Source: Flaccisagitta enflata (taxonomy: Eukaryota > Chaetognatha > Sagittoidea > Aphragmophora). Taken from it: a stretch of 64,000 nt of DNA. The number at the start of each line of letters is the position of its first letter. Positions within the stretch are counted from its first letter, which is position 1. Shown here one piece after another: positions 48,946 through 61,312 of the stretch. The DNA is taken from the NCBI GenBank assembly GCA_965153355.1, contig OZ231126.1, positions 109,492,001 to 109,556,000 on the forward strand, read 5' to 3'. Below the pieces are notes generated by a model. That model ran no database searches. It was not told the origin of the DNA and was given only the letters and a program-made list of their open reading frames with translations. Position numbers and translations under genes: made by a program.

Positions 48946-49457
48946 ATGGCAACATAAATAGTTACCGGTTTTTAACGACTGATGTTTTCACCAAAAATTT
49001 TATGCAGGAAACCCCAGTTGCAGTAGGAAAAGAGGTTAAAAATTCATTTTGTCAGAAAAAGTTATCGGTCCAGTAAAACCTCGATGAGGCGTTCAAAAAT
49101 TATTTTTAATTTATGATGACGATTGTACCTATAAAAAGCAACTTATCCTGATGTTGTGACTAAGTTGTCACAGGTAGTGGTGCCCTGGCTTTGTTACACT
49201 GACCAAGTCACGGAATTGATTTCTGCTTTGCTGTTGAACGAACATCCAGAAGCCATGATTTCAAGAAAAGTATCGGCGTTATTTTTTCCAGTCAGGAAAT
49301 CAAGTTTTTGTTTGCAAAATCGGAGCTGTTTCATTTTTCTCTTTCAGAGCATTTAAATATTTCAAGGAAGACAAAATCGTTGCTCAGTAAGTTGATCTTT
49401 TCTCTCTAGAGTAAGCCATTTAACGGACTGTTCTAATCAGTTGTTTGTAAGCGACAT

Positions 49458-49545
49458 ATGTATGTGTGTGTGTGTGTGTGTGTGTATGGGTGTATGTGTA
49501 TGTATGTGTGTGTGTATGATGGCAACATAAATAGTTACCACCCCT
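49458..49545 (+). repeat. Second copy of the GT repeat and its right flank
   Basis: GTATGGGTGTATGTGTATGT, the following GT tract and ATGATGGCAACATAAATAGT match 48905-48967, so a unit including its flank was duplicated. Confidence 0.75.
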
Positions 49546-50073
49546 CTAGGTCAAAATGGGTTCCTAGCTTTCATTTCAGAGGTAATATAACGACTTATGG
49601 CCTTATGGCTAGCTGTTCCAAGCAAAAAAGGTACAATTTTACCAAACTACAGGTAGTATGGGTCAAATGAAGTCAAGGTATACAGGCGGCTGGATGACAT
49701 GAAAATTGTATACTACAAACATAGGCCGTTTTCAACTAAGGGGTGAAAAGAGAATAAAAAATAGTTTATGAAGGTCAATAAAACCAATGATAATCATTGA
49801 AATATCAAAAAACTATATGTGATCACTAACGGTCGGCGGACACCCTATTTTATCCTTCTGTCGGTTTGTCAACAGCTGTTACCCGGGTTATCGGTTTTTA
49901 CTAATTAATGCGGTTACAATCGGTTATGGTTAATGACCCATTTCTTCCTCATCCTCTTTCTCCTCCATTTCTTCTTCCTCCTAGCAGTAAGTCGCCAGTA
50001 AACTTAACATTTCTCAAAGTTCTATGTGTATCTATTTATCATCCTATCTGTAGGTCTATCTGTCAGTCTATCA

Positions 50074-50123
<50 letters not shown>

Positions 50124-51240
50124 TTGTCAATCCTGGATTAGCTTCGATTCTCATTCATTGGGAAAGACCATGCACAGATGAGTTCCCAAAAAAAAAGTCT
50201 TGACTCATGAACGATCATCCATTAGAATTCCAGAACAGTAATACATGAGCGAAATTCAATGATCATTTGCCAACTTCATATTATATCCAATCAAAACAAA
50301 GAATCTATTCATTTAACTATATGATTTTTTGGACCAAAGTGAAAACTGAAATGTTTGAAATGCAAAAAGAAAAAACAAAGATATACCAAAATGAAAAAAA
50401 ATGCGAAGTAAAAAAAAATTAGAAGTGAAGAATGAAAAAAAATGAAAACAAAATAAAGAATAAAAGATGAAAAGTGAAAAAAAAGTAAAAAAATATCAGA
50501 AGTTAATAAAAATATACAACTTTTAAAAGCATGTTTTGTTCAAAAAACCTCAGAAATTGTTCAAAAGGGAAAAAAAACTAAAAAGTACATTTTTTTTCTG
50601 AAATTAGTATTGCTATCCTTAGATGATCAGCAATTTTCAAACATGAAAAAAAAGTTACATTGTTTAGATAAAAAAATCGAAAAAAACCGCAACCAAAAGT
50701 CGATTATAGCAGTATCCAAACCAAACCTATATTCGCGGATATTAATGAATCAATTGAACCGAATTGAACCGTTTTCTTATAGCCAGATCGCCGAAGTATA
50801 GTGATCACTAGATAAATCTATTCTTAAACGGTTGCAATATGTTAATCACAGTTTTATAAAACTGCTATATGAGATCGTTCAAGATCTTAATTCACTGCAA
50901 TATGCAAATGATCTTTTTGGACTTTTTAGCTTATGTAAATCCATCATTACGGAAAGCCAACAATTCACAATATAGATGCAACTGTATTCAAAGTAATTGG
51001 TATATCAGTGTATCAGTTTGGCAGTCGTATGCCTAATAAAGGTGAACGTTGAAAGGAAAATGATACTACATAATGAATGGCTCTGTTGATTAAGGGTGCA
51101 CTTTCACACATTAAATCAATGTATTGTAGACTTTTATCTGTGTAAAATAAAGGATGCTAACAGCATGTAATAGTCGCAAAAGCGTTTGATGGGCAGCGCT
51201 ACTTGATGCCCCTTAGTGTATGTGGGAATGACATGATGAG
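49546..51240. other. AT-rich sequence without supported genes
   Basis: A CTGT/CT tract lies at about 50068-50123 and A-rich low-complexity sequence at 50340-50600. No domain-bearing ORF. Confidence 0.4.
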
Positions 51241-51242
51241 AG

Positions 51243-51600
51243 GGGCAGCGGCCCCGAAGGGGCCGATGACCTATGATTCCACAAAGGGCAATTTTCTCTG
51301 GTTTGAGAAGCTGCTTTGGGGGTCTGAGAGGCCTGATTTTGGGTTTGAGAGGCGTGGTTTGGGGTCTGAGATGCTTGAATGGGGGTCTGAGAGGCCTGAT
51401 TTGGGGTCTGAGAGCCCTGATTTGGGATCTGAGAGGCCAGTTTTAGGGTCTGAAAGCCCTAGTTGGGGTTTGAGAGGCGTGATTTAGGGTCTGGATGGCC
51501 TGATTTAGGGCCTGAGAGGCCTGATTTGGGTAAGGACTGAATTGGGAACTGAAAAGCCTGATTTGGGATCTCAGAGGCCTGTTTTGAGACTTTGAGGGGG
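51243..51600 (+). repeat. GGGCAGCGGCCCC motif followed by a ~20-bp minisatellite (GGGGTCTGAGAGGCCTGATTT)
   Basis: GGGCAGCGGCCCCGAAGGGG then CCGATGACCTATG at 51245-51278 is followed by ~15 units of a GT-rich minisatellite resembling the array at 4680-7020. It abuts the Penelope-like fragment on the other strand. Confidence 0.75.
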
Positions 51601-51629
51601 GAGACGGACACACAGAAACCAGAGAAAAG

Positions 51630-52050
51630 CCAGATGTGAAGCATGTGTTTATCCCCGCTTCAGTGAGTGAACGTTTTTTGCGGTATGAGATGCCTCCTGG
51701 GATGAATAGGATGCGTGCAAATGGTTTGTATTCTTCATCTGTGGAATTGTCATCTTTGAATGGTAATACATCAAACGAACTCTCAGGTATGGTTTCCTCA
51801 TTGCTGCTTTGACTGCTGGTTTGTGTGCGTTTGTTGCGTTCCTTTTTCCTGGGCTGAGATGAGGATGGGGGTTTGTATTCGGCAGCAATGGCAGTAAGTT
51901 TGGCTCTGTCATAGCCATTATCTTCATAGAGGTCAAGGAGGAAGTTTATTTGTTTTTGGGTTTGGTCAGGGGAGGAGCAAAGTTGGTGAAAGTGGCTATT
52001 ATGGTTTGGGGGTTTGGGAAAGATTGAAGAACTCATAACAAGCTTTAGAA
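51630..52050 (-). pseudogene. Penelope-like or LINE retroelement ORF fragment (inter-domain region)
   Basis: The minus-strand frame reads QINFLLDLYEDNGYDRAKL, a Ser/Lys-rich linker, then a segment including FIPGGISYRKKRSL and INTCFTSG. This order resembles the stretch of Penelope-like elements between the reverse transcriptase thumb (xxNGYP-type) and the C-terminal domain (PYVxGLSExI...KTVFKxG). No RT core or GIY-YIG motif is present. Downstream the frame enters the minisatellite. The assignment rests on short motif resemblance only. Confidence 0.4.
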
Positions 52051-52193
52051 AGGACAAAAGTTGTATGTGGTTGGGCAGGGGCAGCGCTAAAAAATAATAA
52101 TCACACATTTACATACAAAACTCAATCTGCCATATTAGAGAACAAAGCAACAGTCATTCAACAAGGCAGGGTTACCATAACGCACAACAGCCA

Positions 52194-52405
52194 ATTTTTA
52201 GTCGCGTGCTACGTGACTCTACACCCCGCTATGTCGGTTGGTTGGTCAGTTGGTTGGTTGGTTGGTCGGTCCCCTTTTTACTTTTTCAAGGTTTTTGAGC
52301 TATTTGAGCCTACTGCTCCTGCCCTAATGCTCTAGTGACCTTCTCCAGCCCTGCTCCTGCCCACCCGCACGCGACTAGGGTAGCCATGTATCTGGCCTTG
52401 TTTTA
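52194..52405 (-). mobile_element. Hairpin-tailed dispersed element
   Basis: On the minus strand the head is AACAAGGCCAGATACATGGC, then CTAGTCGCGTGCGGGTGGG, and the tail is AGTCACGTAGCACGCGACT followed by A's. The core is CCAACCAACCAACTGACC-like. Confidence 0.65.
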
Positions 52406-53460
52406 CTCAAGATCAACTAGCTGGACAAATATTGACCTCACCATGATTTTTAATTCTGGTCCAATCCATAAAGTTTTGATAACACTTGTCGTATCCACTG
52501 ATCCTCTAGCACTTTTTAGGTATAGGAAGTATTTTCTTAAACTTCATCAGCGACCGCTGCGATTGTGGTTTTTGTGTTATATTTGTGCGTATGGATGTAA
52601 AAACAAAAAATTCAGACATTTTTTGGCAAAAAAATCGATTTTAGCTCTTTCGCATGACGGAAAATATAGTTATAGTTATTAATTCCGAGTAGTTTTTGTT
52701 GTTACTTATTTGACCTTTTTGACCATTATCCATCATCATCAAAAATAATTTTTCTCCTTGATTTATTGTGATTAGTTAAAAGCTACGCAGAAATACTTCA
52801 ATTCAAGACCAACCGGAGGTTGCTAGCTCAATTTCTTTGAGATTTATACTAAAATGAAGGTACATGTGTCATGATGAAAAAAGCGGTTTTGAAGGTCTCT
52901 CTTGTTTCCTCGATAACTTCATAGCGAATTGAGCTACAGACCTGAGATTGGTCTCATTTTGGAGATATTTTTCCCAAGATTAAATTCTATGCCGGATAGT
53001 GAGATTAGTCATCTTGGGGAGCCCTAAAAAAGGACGTGAAATGATCTATATTGGAAAAAAAAGAAACTTATCTTATAATGGTCCACTGTACTTTGTTTAT
53101 GAATTTGCCTGTTTGTCTGTCTGTCAGTTTGTCTGTCAGTGTCACTTTCTGTCAGTTTGACACTTCGTCAATCCAACGTTCCGACAGCCCTGTCCATTTT
53201 CATTACTGCCCCTGCCAAACCCCACGCGACTCTCAAGTTTTCTCTGAGGCTGTTTTGAATATGCCGAATCACTAAGAGGTATGATATGTATATCTTTCAG
53301 GATCCTAAAAACTTTGTCGTACATATAATCTCGTTACGTCGGTGTCTACGGAAATAACAAGGCCGGTGAATCATCAAACATCATCATCAAACCGACCAAC
53401 CAACCAACTTACCAATTGACAGACATGAGGTGCGTCGGGGCACCTAATAACACAAGACTG
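52406..53460. other. Unannotated sequence
   Basis: No gene recognised. A segment near 52918-52975 (TTCATAGCGAATTGAGCTAC) resembles the conserved core shared by elements at 42536, 58562 and 63727. Confidence 0.4.
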
Positions 53461-53463
53461 AGA

Positions 53464-53664
53464 TATTTTTAGTCATGTGCACGCGACTCTACAACCCGCT
53501 TTGTCCGTCGGTCGGTCAGTTGGTCTGTCGGTCACACTTTACTTTTTTTTATGATTTTATCACTTTGACCTTCCTGATCCTGCCCAAATGGTCTGGTGAC
53601 CTCAAATATGGCCCCTGCCCACCCGCACGCGACTTCGGTAGCTGTGTATCCGGCCTTGTTTTAG
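53464..53664 (-). mobile_element. Hairpin-tailed dispersed element
   Basis: The minus-strand head is AACAAGGCCGGATACACAGC, then GAAGTCGCGTGCGGGTGGG. The tail is AGTCGCGTGCACATGACT plus A's, with one changed stem pair. A second copy in the opposite orientation starts at 53666. Confidence 0.68.
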
Positions 53665-53665
53665 T

Positions 53666-53845
53666 AAAACAAGACTACATGACCACTCAAGTCACATGTC
53701 GTTGGGCAGGGGCAGTGACAAATGGCTAATTAAGTATTTGGACAAGAGCACTGATGCGAAAAAGCTAAGTGTTACAGATGGACGGACTCACCAATCAACG
53801 GACATGGCGAGTGATACATTCGCGTGCATGCAGCTGAAAATGAAT
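53666..53845 (+). mobile_element. Hairpin-tailed dispersed element, diverged
   Basis: AACAAGACTACATGACCACT and GTTGGGCAGGGGCAGTGA form the head; ATTCGCGTGCATGCAGCTGA is the decayed tail. Confidence 0.5.
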
Positions 53846-53880
53846 TTGGTGACTCGTGATCCTAGGATTGCATTGCAAGA

Positions 53881-54090
53881 AAACAAGTGATGCGGTGTCA
53901 CAATATCGTTGGGACGGGTGGGCAGGGGCATCCAGTCCCACATCCACACCCCAACCCATCCCCAACACTCAAACATACACAGTATCTGAAACGCTCGTTT
54001 CCGCACTTTTCAACTCGATGACCATGACGGACCAACGGAGAGACCAACGGACGGATGGACGGACAAAGCCTCTTTGAGCGACTAAAAAGG
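53881..54090 (+). mobile_element. Hairpin-tailed element, CAATATC-head subfamily
   Basis: CACAATATCGTTGGGACGGG, then TGGGCAGGGGCATCCAGTCC. The core is GGACCAACGGACGGATGG-like. A shortened tail (GAGCGACTAAAAAG) ends it. Confidence 0.5.
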
Positions 54091-54236
54091 CCAGAAACAC
54101 AGCGACCCCAGTCGCTTGCGGGTGGGCAGGTGCAATGATGGTCACTTGGGTAGGAGCAGCGAGCTCAAAAAACAAACACGCCAAATGAGTAACAAACGGA
54201 CGGAATGATATAGCAAGGTGTAGCGTCAAGAATCAC
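54091..54236 (+). mobile_element. Hairpin-tailed element fragment in tandem with the previous copy
   Basis: AACACAGCGACCCCAGTCGC, then TTGCGGGTGGGCAGG, ending at GCAAGGTGTAGCGTC. With the three preceding copies it forms a cluster of four in ~770 bp. Confidence 0.45.
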
Positions 54237-54244
54237 ACAAATAA

Positions 54245-54300
54245 AAAGGAGGGAGGGAGAGCGAGAGCAAGTGAGCATGCAAATGGGGGAGAGAGAGAGG

Positions 54301-54361
<61 letters not shown>

Positions 54362-54430
54362 AGAGAGGGAGAGAGTGAAAGCGATAGTGAGAGTGAGCGA
54401 GCGAGAGTGAACGAGCGAGTGAGAGCGAGT
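54245..54430 (+). repeat. (GA)n microsatellite with GAGC/GTGA decay
   Basis: A near-pure GA tract from about 54290 to 54356, flanked by degenerate GAGAGC units. The Ser/Leu frame on the minus strand is an artefact. Confidence 0.92.
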
Positions 54431-54499
54431 GAGAGCGTGAAAGAGCATGCGAGAGCGTGAGAGCAAGAGCACGTGCAGGAGGGAGAATAGGGACAATAC

Positions 54500-55510
54500 T
54501 TTTAAGATAATTTTAGACTTTCAGTAGTTATATTACATGTTATCAAACTTTCATAGAAATAAGAGGCTTAAATACCAACAAAAAGACAAAATTATGTTTC
54601 ACGCAAGCAACCTGTTCAATCGCCCCAAAACGTAATGAAAGTTATGGTTGCTTAAAATGAAAATATCAACTTGGTTAAAGAAAGAAGGCAAAAAAAGAGC
54701 CATTAGATGATTTCGGGACACATGAAAACCATTCGGGACGCCGTGGGACGCAAAACCGAAAAAATATGGAAACATTTTTGAAAACACCTTGTTGGGGGTC
54801 GTGCAATGGGCCTTTGTAGAAAAATTCTATACCTCGCAGAAAGGCGTAAAAACAAAAAGAAAAAGGCACCAATAAAATTCAACTGTTCTCGTTGTCAAAA
54901 ATCTCTGAAAACAAAACATATGGAAAGAGCGGAACCTAAGCTTTTTAACGAATATTTTGTTTCTAACAATATCTTCATTTTCGGTGATTTTTTAAAGCTC
55001 CGAACGCCGGGGTCGGAGTGGATATTTATCATTTTGTTTCTTTCGGCATTTATTTCCGACGCCAAACGAGATACTTTGCTTGCCTAGCATAGTCATGCAA
55101 ATTCTTTGGAAAGTCCTCCATCAGAGGGATATGACCTAAAATCACGTACATAGATAAACCACAACAAAAATTTGGCCCTGGAATCTTTAAAAATTACAGC
55201 TGCCACCCCCTTCATATCCCAAAGAAAATGTACAGAAAAGATTGTTGCCTATGTTTAAATATAGGAAAGGGGCCCCCGCCAATTCAAAGGAGTTCCAAGG
55301 CTAAATTTTTTTCATGGACTATCTGTGAACATGATTTTGGGCCATATCCCTCTGTAGAGAACTTATCTTTGAAATTGCATTAATTGTTGTTAGGCTACTT
55401 TTTAGCCTTATTGAATGATTTTAAAAATTGTATTTTTATATGAATTGTTGTTCTCCCAAAGAAAAACTTACCATTCAATGCACAGCAATCATTTCAGGAA
55501 TTTGGTCTTT
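54500..55510. other. Unannotated sequence
   Basis: An ORF at 54806-55087 (93 codons, containing a CSRCQKSL motif) has no recognised family. Composition gives no support for coding. Confidence 0.35.
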
Positions 55511-55519
55511 TATTGAAAT

Positions 55520-55660
55520 GCAATATCATCATGGACAGGTGGGCAAGGGCCCAAAACCCCCTTCCACACCCCTACACACATGCATGGCCTCTCAAATGTG
55601 CATTTTCACATACTTTGACTCATGCAGGTAAAAGAGTCTTGTGCAAGCGACTTAAAGGGC
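55520..55660 (+). repeat. Hairpin-tailed element, CAATATC-head subfamily, degenerate
   Basis: CAATATCATCATGGACAGGT, then GGGCAAGGGC, with a TTGTGCAAGCGACT remnant of the tail. Confidence 0.42.
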
Positions 55661-56125
55661 AAAGCTTTTGCTTTTTTAGTAGGTCTGTCTGCGTTTGTCC
55701 ATGAGTTTGCCCATCTTTCCCCCCTCATGGCCTCAGACCACAAATCAATCTATTAAAGGTTCAAATCAGCCCTCTTAAGCCCTATATCAGCTTCCTTATG
55801 CATCAAATCAGCCTACTCAGTCCTCAAAACAGCCCTCTCAAACCTCAAGAGTCAGGACCATGAAGTTGTAATTAAGGGCTATAAGAAGAAAATTCCCAAA
55901 CAATTTTTTTCAAATTTTCATCTTTTCTTTTTTTCTTTTTTGCAACTTATGACTCAAATCATATTAGATGGATTTGCAGAAAATAGCAACAGTTTGAAAG
56001 TTCATGAAATGAATTTTTTGAAAGTGTTTTTTTTATTTATTTTTTTTTTGTTTAAAAACAAATCAAAATTTATCAAACAAAAATTTAGCCTCAGGAACGT
56101 TAAAACTAGTGGATTCCCTTTTTGG

Positions 56126-56482
56126 GCAGCGGCCCCAAAGGGCCGATGTCCTGTAGGACACAGGGGTGAATTTCCATTTGTCCGTCCGTACATACGTCCC
56201 CCCCCCCCCGAGCTTTTTATGCCTCAAATTCCCATTGAATAACATGGGAAATTGATAAAATGCAAACTTCTCATTCGATGACATGGAAAATTGATGGAAA
56301 ATAAAAAAAATGTGAAATTCCCATTGAATAACATGGCAAATTGATGAGAAATTGAATAAAATGCTTAAAACCCATTGAATATCATGGAAAATTGCTCCAA
56401 AGGCCTTAAATATACCCTCTCAGGACGTATGGAAATTCACCCCTGTGTCCTACAGGACATCGGCCCTTTGGGGCCGCTGCCC
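56126..56482. mobile_element. GGGCAGCGGCCCC inverted-repeat element with minisatellite core
   Basis: The left end GGGCAGCGGCCCCAAAGGGC continues CGATGTCCTGTAGGACACAG and GGGTGAATTTCC. The right end is the inverted copy (56426-56482). The core (about 56220-56400) repeats CCCATTGAATAACATGGAAA. Each end has its own internal hairpins: GGCCC...GGGCC and TGTCCTGTAGGACA. No target duplication is clear. Confidence 0.68.
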
Positions 56483-56694
56483 TGCTCTCACTCCACTTCT
56501 TCAGTTATCACTCCAAGCAGGGCATCGGGTACCGCTGACCATGTGCGATCCTTGGATGACTTGTTCATACAAACAATCTGTACAAAACTGCTCAAAACCT
56601 GTCAATATTGTTAGAATAAACCCCAGATCAGTAAAAATGGCATCTGTGTGATGATTGATATGGAGCAGATGTTACACCAACAGTAAAAGCGGGG

Positions 56695-56887
56695 TAACAA
56701 TATTGTCGCAGATTGGTGGGCAGGGGCATCCAACCCCCACTCCCCAACCCCAACCCCCCACACACAAACCTCAAGAATGCTCATTTTTTTCCCCTTCCTA
56801 CTAGATTACCGTTACCACGGACAGATGGATAGACCGACTAAGCGATAGAAAAATCTTTTATAAAGTTGCTCGCCTGCAACAAAAAAT
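56695..56887 (+). mobile_element. Hairpin-tailed element, CAATATC-head subfamily
   Basis: ACAATATTGTCGCAGATTGG, then GGGCAGGGGCATCCAACCCC. The tail is AGTTGCTCGCCTGCAAC followed by A's; the stem is weakly kept. Confidence 0.5.
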
Positions 56888-57470
56888 GGGCCAAAAATGG
56901 CATATTGAGCCTAATATGCTCAATTAGGCTCTTAAATGGTGCTGTAAACTCATGAGGAATTTTTTTAGACCATTTTCTACAGCAGAATTGGTTTCCCTCT
57001 CCCAGATAAAGTAAAATAGTTCATGCAACTGCCATAACTACCTTATTTAGCCGCTTTTTCTACTAAAAAAGGCCAAAATGCCTGATCAGGGCCTTATTTA
57101 TGGTGGTTGTTGATCAAGATAATTGTTGGAGACTATTTTTGACATCAGATTCGGATTCCTCACCCTAAAATTAGTATAATTACAACTGTTTACACCATTA
57201 CTACTGCCTTAAAGGCTTTTACACCCCAAAAAAAGCCAAAAATGCTTCGGTCAAATCAAGGATGACAAATCGCGTAACACCCCTTACACAAAATGGGACA
57301 GTGCTACCCGGTATCAAACAAAATATGCATTTTTTTTGTGATGAACAGTCAGTCAAAACACCAATGATGCTTTTCCAACTCTGAAAAGGACGTTTTGAGC
57401 TAGATGGGTCCTAACTAAGATAAAGTTGGAAAAGGGAAAAAAAATCACAACATGAAATGTTTCATTCTAA
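56888..57470. other. Unannotated AT-rich sequence
   Basis: No gene or known repeat recognised. Confidence 0.35.
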
Positions 57471-57790
57471 GGTGCGACAAAGCACCTCTATAACTGGCTG
57501 TGTCTGTCGGTTGGTTGGTTGGTTGGTTGGTTGGTTGGTCTGTCTGTTGGTAAAGCATTCATTCGACGAACCACATGTTGCACCTATTGGCCTACTTGGC
57601 CTTGTTACCTTAAAGTGACGTCTTCAAAGCATTTTTTTTTTCATTTTTTGGATGCGTCCGTCAGGAACGCATCTCTATAAAAGGGTCTGTCAGGGACGCA
57701 TCTCTATAAAAGGGTCTGTTGGTCGGTCCATTGGTTGGTTGGTCCGTCCATCCATCCGTCCATTGTTCCGTCCATTGGTCTGTAACGCCT
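57468..57790 (-). repeat. Related hairpin-tail repeats with GGTTGGTT cores
   Basis: GGTGCGACAAAGCACCTCTAT and, twice, GGAACGCATCTCTATAAAAG (57673 and 57698) each precede CTGTCGGTTGGTTGG- or GGTCGGTCCATTGG-like tracts. The layout (inverted motif, CTCTATAA, then GGTTGG repeats) parallels the reversed AGTCGCGTGC tails with different stem sequences. Confidence 0.45.
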
Positions 57791-58101
57791 GTGCAAAAAC
57801 CGTGTTTCTTGGCTGATTTAAGCCACGGTATGATCCTGTACTGAATCTAATGATCAACAAACGTGTTTTGAAAGCCTCTTTCACTAATCTGTTGCTTCAT
57901 ATGTCTGTCCATCTGTATGTCACATATTTTGTCAACACACGCAGAGACACGGTTCGGACACATCATTGCCCGGTCCGGCTCGTTTCTACCTAGTCTGATT
58001 CCGAGGGCTGTGCTGGGTGCTCATCTGGCAGCCTGGTCAGGTTTATTTGAGCAAAAATGATCTTAAACTGATAAACAACCAAAATTGGCACTTTAAAAAA
58101 A

Positions 58102-58299
58102 CAAGGCCAGATACACGGCTACTGAAGTCGCGTGCGAGTGGGCAGGGGCCATATTTGAGGTCACTAGACCATTTGGGCAATTGCTGTAGGGCCTAAGAAA
58201 TAAAATCATAAAAAAAAGTAAAATGTGACCAACCGACCAACCAACCGACGGGTGGAGGGACAAAGCCGGTTGTAGAGTCGCGTGCACGCGACTAAAAAT
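58102..58299 (+). mobile_element. Hairpin-tailed dispersed element, best-preserved short copy
   Basis: The head is ACAAGGCCAGATACACGGCT, then ACTGAAGTCGCGTGCGAGTG, then GGCAGGGGCC. The core is CCAACCGACCAACCAACCGA. The tail is AAAGCCGGTTGTAG plus the perfect palindrome AGTCGCGTGCACGCGACT (58276-58293) plus A's. It serves as the reference for the family. Confidence 0.75.
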
Positions 58300-58335
58300 T
58301 TGGTTTTGATTCTTTTTTTTCCCTTTCTTTTTATA

Positions 58336-58927
58336 CAGTCATGCTTGAATAAATTGCAACTGGATTCTCGAGCCTATTACTTAGTCAAAAATCAAAAAAA
58401 CTTAGCAAAATTATAAAAGAAATTGAAGTTTTTCAAAAGATGAAAAGATTGAGACCAAGTAGAGCAAATTTTGTGGATGCATTTAGATGGAATGCTGTTT
58501 TAAAGAAAAGGACTAAAAAATGGGGAAGGATATTTATCATAATTGAGCGCTTTTTCTATTGGTGATATTTTTCTTCAAACTTTTGTTATTTCTAAACAAA
58601 TGAAGCCACAATGACCAATAGCATCGCATTTGGTAGATTTTTTTTGCAGAGCTTTCAAATGGTCATGAATATTTTATGGTTAGGGCCCTTAGTTTAACCA
58701 AAATTAGAGATTAGCATGCAATGTCAGTGGTCTCTCTACCTATATTATCTCATTAACTTTGCAACCTTAATGTCGTGCAGAATCGAGATAAGTGTTGAAA
58801 ATGGCGGCAAATTAACTTAATATTGATGCTAACCTGTCAAAAAATATTCAATTTATACAGTTTGACCAATAAAGTATGGCTTAATGATCGAATTAGAATC
58901 CAGTTGCAATTTATTCGAGCAGGACTG
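58336..58927. mobile_element. 592-bp TA-flanked MITE (Tc1/mariner-like)
   Basis: The left end is CAGTCATGCTTGAATAAATT and the right end, reversed, is CAGTCCTGCTCGAATAAATT; both continue GCAACTGGATTCT. TA is present at 58334-58335 and 58928-58929. A ~120-bp internal block matches the 985-bp element at 41916. Confidence 0.82.
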
Positions 58928-59484
58928 TATCCCCTAGCTAAACCTCATTGAAAGAAAAACAAGGCTAACATCTATAAGTCGCGTGCATGAATATATTAAA
59001 GAACTAAAATAAAATGACCTCCATTGAAGTGAATTGGTTTAAGATAACTTGAAATGATTAAAGATGAATTAAAATGACTAAGTTGACTTAACCTGAACTT
59101 AAAAGACTAAAATGACTTGAGTGACCAAAATGACTTAAATTGACTAAGATTGACTCAAAATGACTTTCAATGACTTAGATTGACCAAGAATGACCTAAAT
59201 TGACTTAAACTGATCTAAATTGACTTAAATTGACCAAAGATCTCTAAAATAACTAAAATGAATAAATTGACTCAAACAACTAAAATTGACTTAAAATGAC
59301 TTGCAATGATCATATTTGACTAAAACTGACCTAATTGACTAAAAATCAGTAAGTAGGAATAAAACAAACTAGTGGCGTTCGCCATAACATGTTCCACGAA
59401 GACTTGATTTGGCATGAAAAAGAAAAGCAATAATTCATTACACAAATCTAATAATAATAACCAGACAAATCTGTGTTATAGACA

Positions 59485-59689
59485 ATGGCCGCCTGTGGGC
59501 GGCCTAACTACCATGCATGGGCGACCTCACTGCCGCCTATGGGCGGCCTCACTGCCGCCTATGGGCGGTCCCACTGCCGCCTGTGGGCGGCCCCACTACC
59601 ACCTGTGAGCGGCCTCACTGCCGCCTGTGGGTGGTCCCACTGCCACCTGTGGGTGGTCTCACTGCCGCCTGTGGGCGGTCCCACTGCCG

Positions 59690-59693
<4 letters not shown>
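59485..59693 (+). repeat. 22-bp GC-rich minisatellite
   Basis: About nine units of CACTGCCGCCTGTGGGCGGT-like sequence at 22-bp spacing, each with an internal GCCGCC...GGCGG inverted motif. Confidence 0.88.
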
Positions 59694-59771
<78 letters not shown>

Positions 59772-59815
59772 TGTGCGTATGTGTGTGTATGTGTATGTGT
59801 GTGTATGTGTGTGGA
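59694..59815 (+). repeat. (GT)n microsatellite
   Basis: An almost pure GT tract with GTAT and GCGT variants. The Cys/Val and His/Thr frames are artefacts. Confidence 0.95.
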
Positions 59816-59816
59816 G

Positions 59817-61312
59817 AAAGCGGGATTGTGTGACATACATTGGAAAATACAGGGCTGTGTGACATACATTGGAACAAACTAGTGTGATATACATCAAAGA
59901 ATACAGGGCTGTGTGACATACATTGGAGATAAACTGGGTGGTGTAACATACATCGGAGAATTCTGGACTGTGTGACATACATTGGAAAAAACTTGGTGGT
60001 GTGACATACATCGGAGAATTCTGGGCTGTGTGACATACATCGGAAAAAACTGGGTGGTGTGACATACGTTGGAGATAACTGGGTGGTGTGACATACATCA
60101 GAGAATTCTGGGCTGTGTGACATACATTGGAGAAAACTGGGTGGTGTGACATACATCAGAGAATTCTGGGCTGTGTGACATATATCTGAGAAAACTAGGT
60201 GGTGTGACATACATTGGAGAATTATGGACTGTGTGACATACATCGGAGAAAACTGGGTGGTGTGACATACATCAGAGAATTTTGGGCTGTGTGACATACA
60301 TTGGAGAAACTGGGTGGTGTGACATACATCGGAGAATTCTGGGCTGTGTGACATACATCGGAAAAAACTGGGTGTTGTGACATACATTGGAGAATTCTGG
60401 GCTGTGTGACATACATCGGAGAAAACTGGGCGGTGTGACATACATGGGAGAATTCTGGGCAGTGTGACATACATCAGAGATTACTGGGTGGTGTGATATG
60501 CATTGGAGAATTCTGGGCTGTGTGACATACATCAGAGAAAACTGGGTGGTGTGACATACATTGGAGAATTCTGGGCTGTGTGACATACATTGGAGAAAAC
60601 TGGGTTATGTGACATACATCAGAGAATTCTGGGCTGTGTGACCTACATTGGGGAAACAGGGTGGTGTGACACACATCAGAGAATTCTGGGCTGTGTGACA
60701 TACATCAGAGAAAACTGGGTGCGGAGACATACATCGGCGAATTCTGGGCTCTGTGACATACATTGGAGAAAACTGGGTGGTGTGACATACATCAGAGAAT
60801 TCTGGGCTGTGTGACATACATGGGAAAAACAAGGTGGTGTGACATAAATCGGAAAATTCTGGGCTGTGTGACATACATTGGAGAAAACTGGGTGGTGTGA
60901 CATACATCAGAGAATTCTGGGCTGTGTGACATACAACCCAGAAAACTGGGTGGTGTGACATACATTGGAGAATTCTGGGCTATGTGACATACATTGGAGA
61001 AAACTGGGTTATGTGACATACATTGGAGAATTCTGGGCTGTGTGACATACATTGGAGAAAACTGGGTGGTGTGACATACATTGGAGAATTCTGGGCTGTG
61101 TGACATACATCGGAGAAAACTGAGTGGTGTGACATACATCGGAGAATTCTGGGCTGTGTGACATACATTGGAGAAAACTGGGTGGTGTGACATACATCGG
61201 AGAACTCTGGGTTGTGTGACATACATAGGAGAAAACTGGGCTATGTGACATACATTGGAGAGTACTATATTGGAAAATCCTGATCTGTGTGACATACATT
61301 ACACACGGAAAA
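59817..61312 (+). repeat. 1.5-kb minisatellite, 30-bp unit arranged as 60-bp dimers
   Basis: Alternating units GTGTGACATACATCGGAGAA plus AACTGGGTG and the same start plus TTCTGGGCT repeat about 25 times. The MYVTQPRIL/MSHHPVFS frames on the minus strand are products of the repeat. Confidence 0.92.

Noticed and set aside
54806-55087. Small gene with a CSRCQ motif
   Set aside because: A single CxxC, no homology recognised and no splice or promoter support.
59559-61299. Repetitive proteins with MYVTQ and MSHHPVF motifs
   Set aside because: A 30-bp unit divisible by three keeps frames open; a minisatellite, not a gene family.
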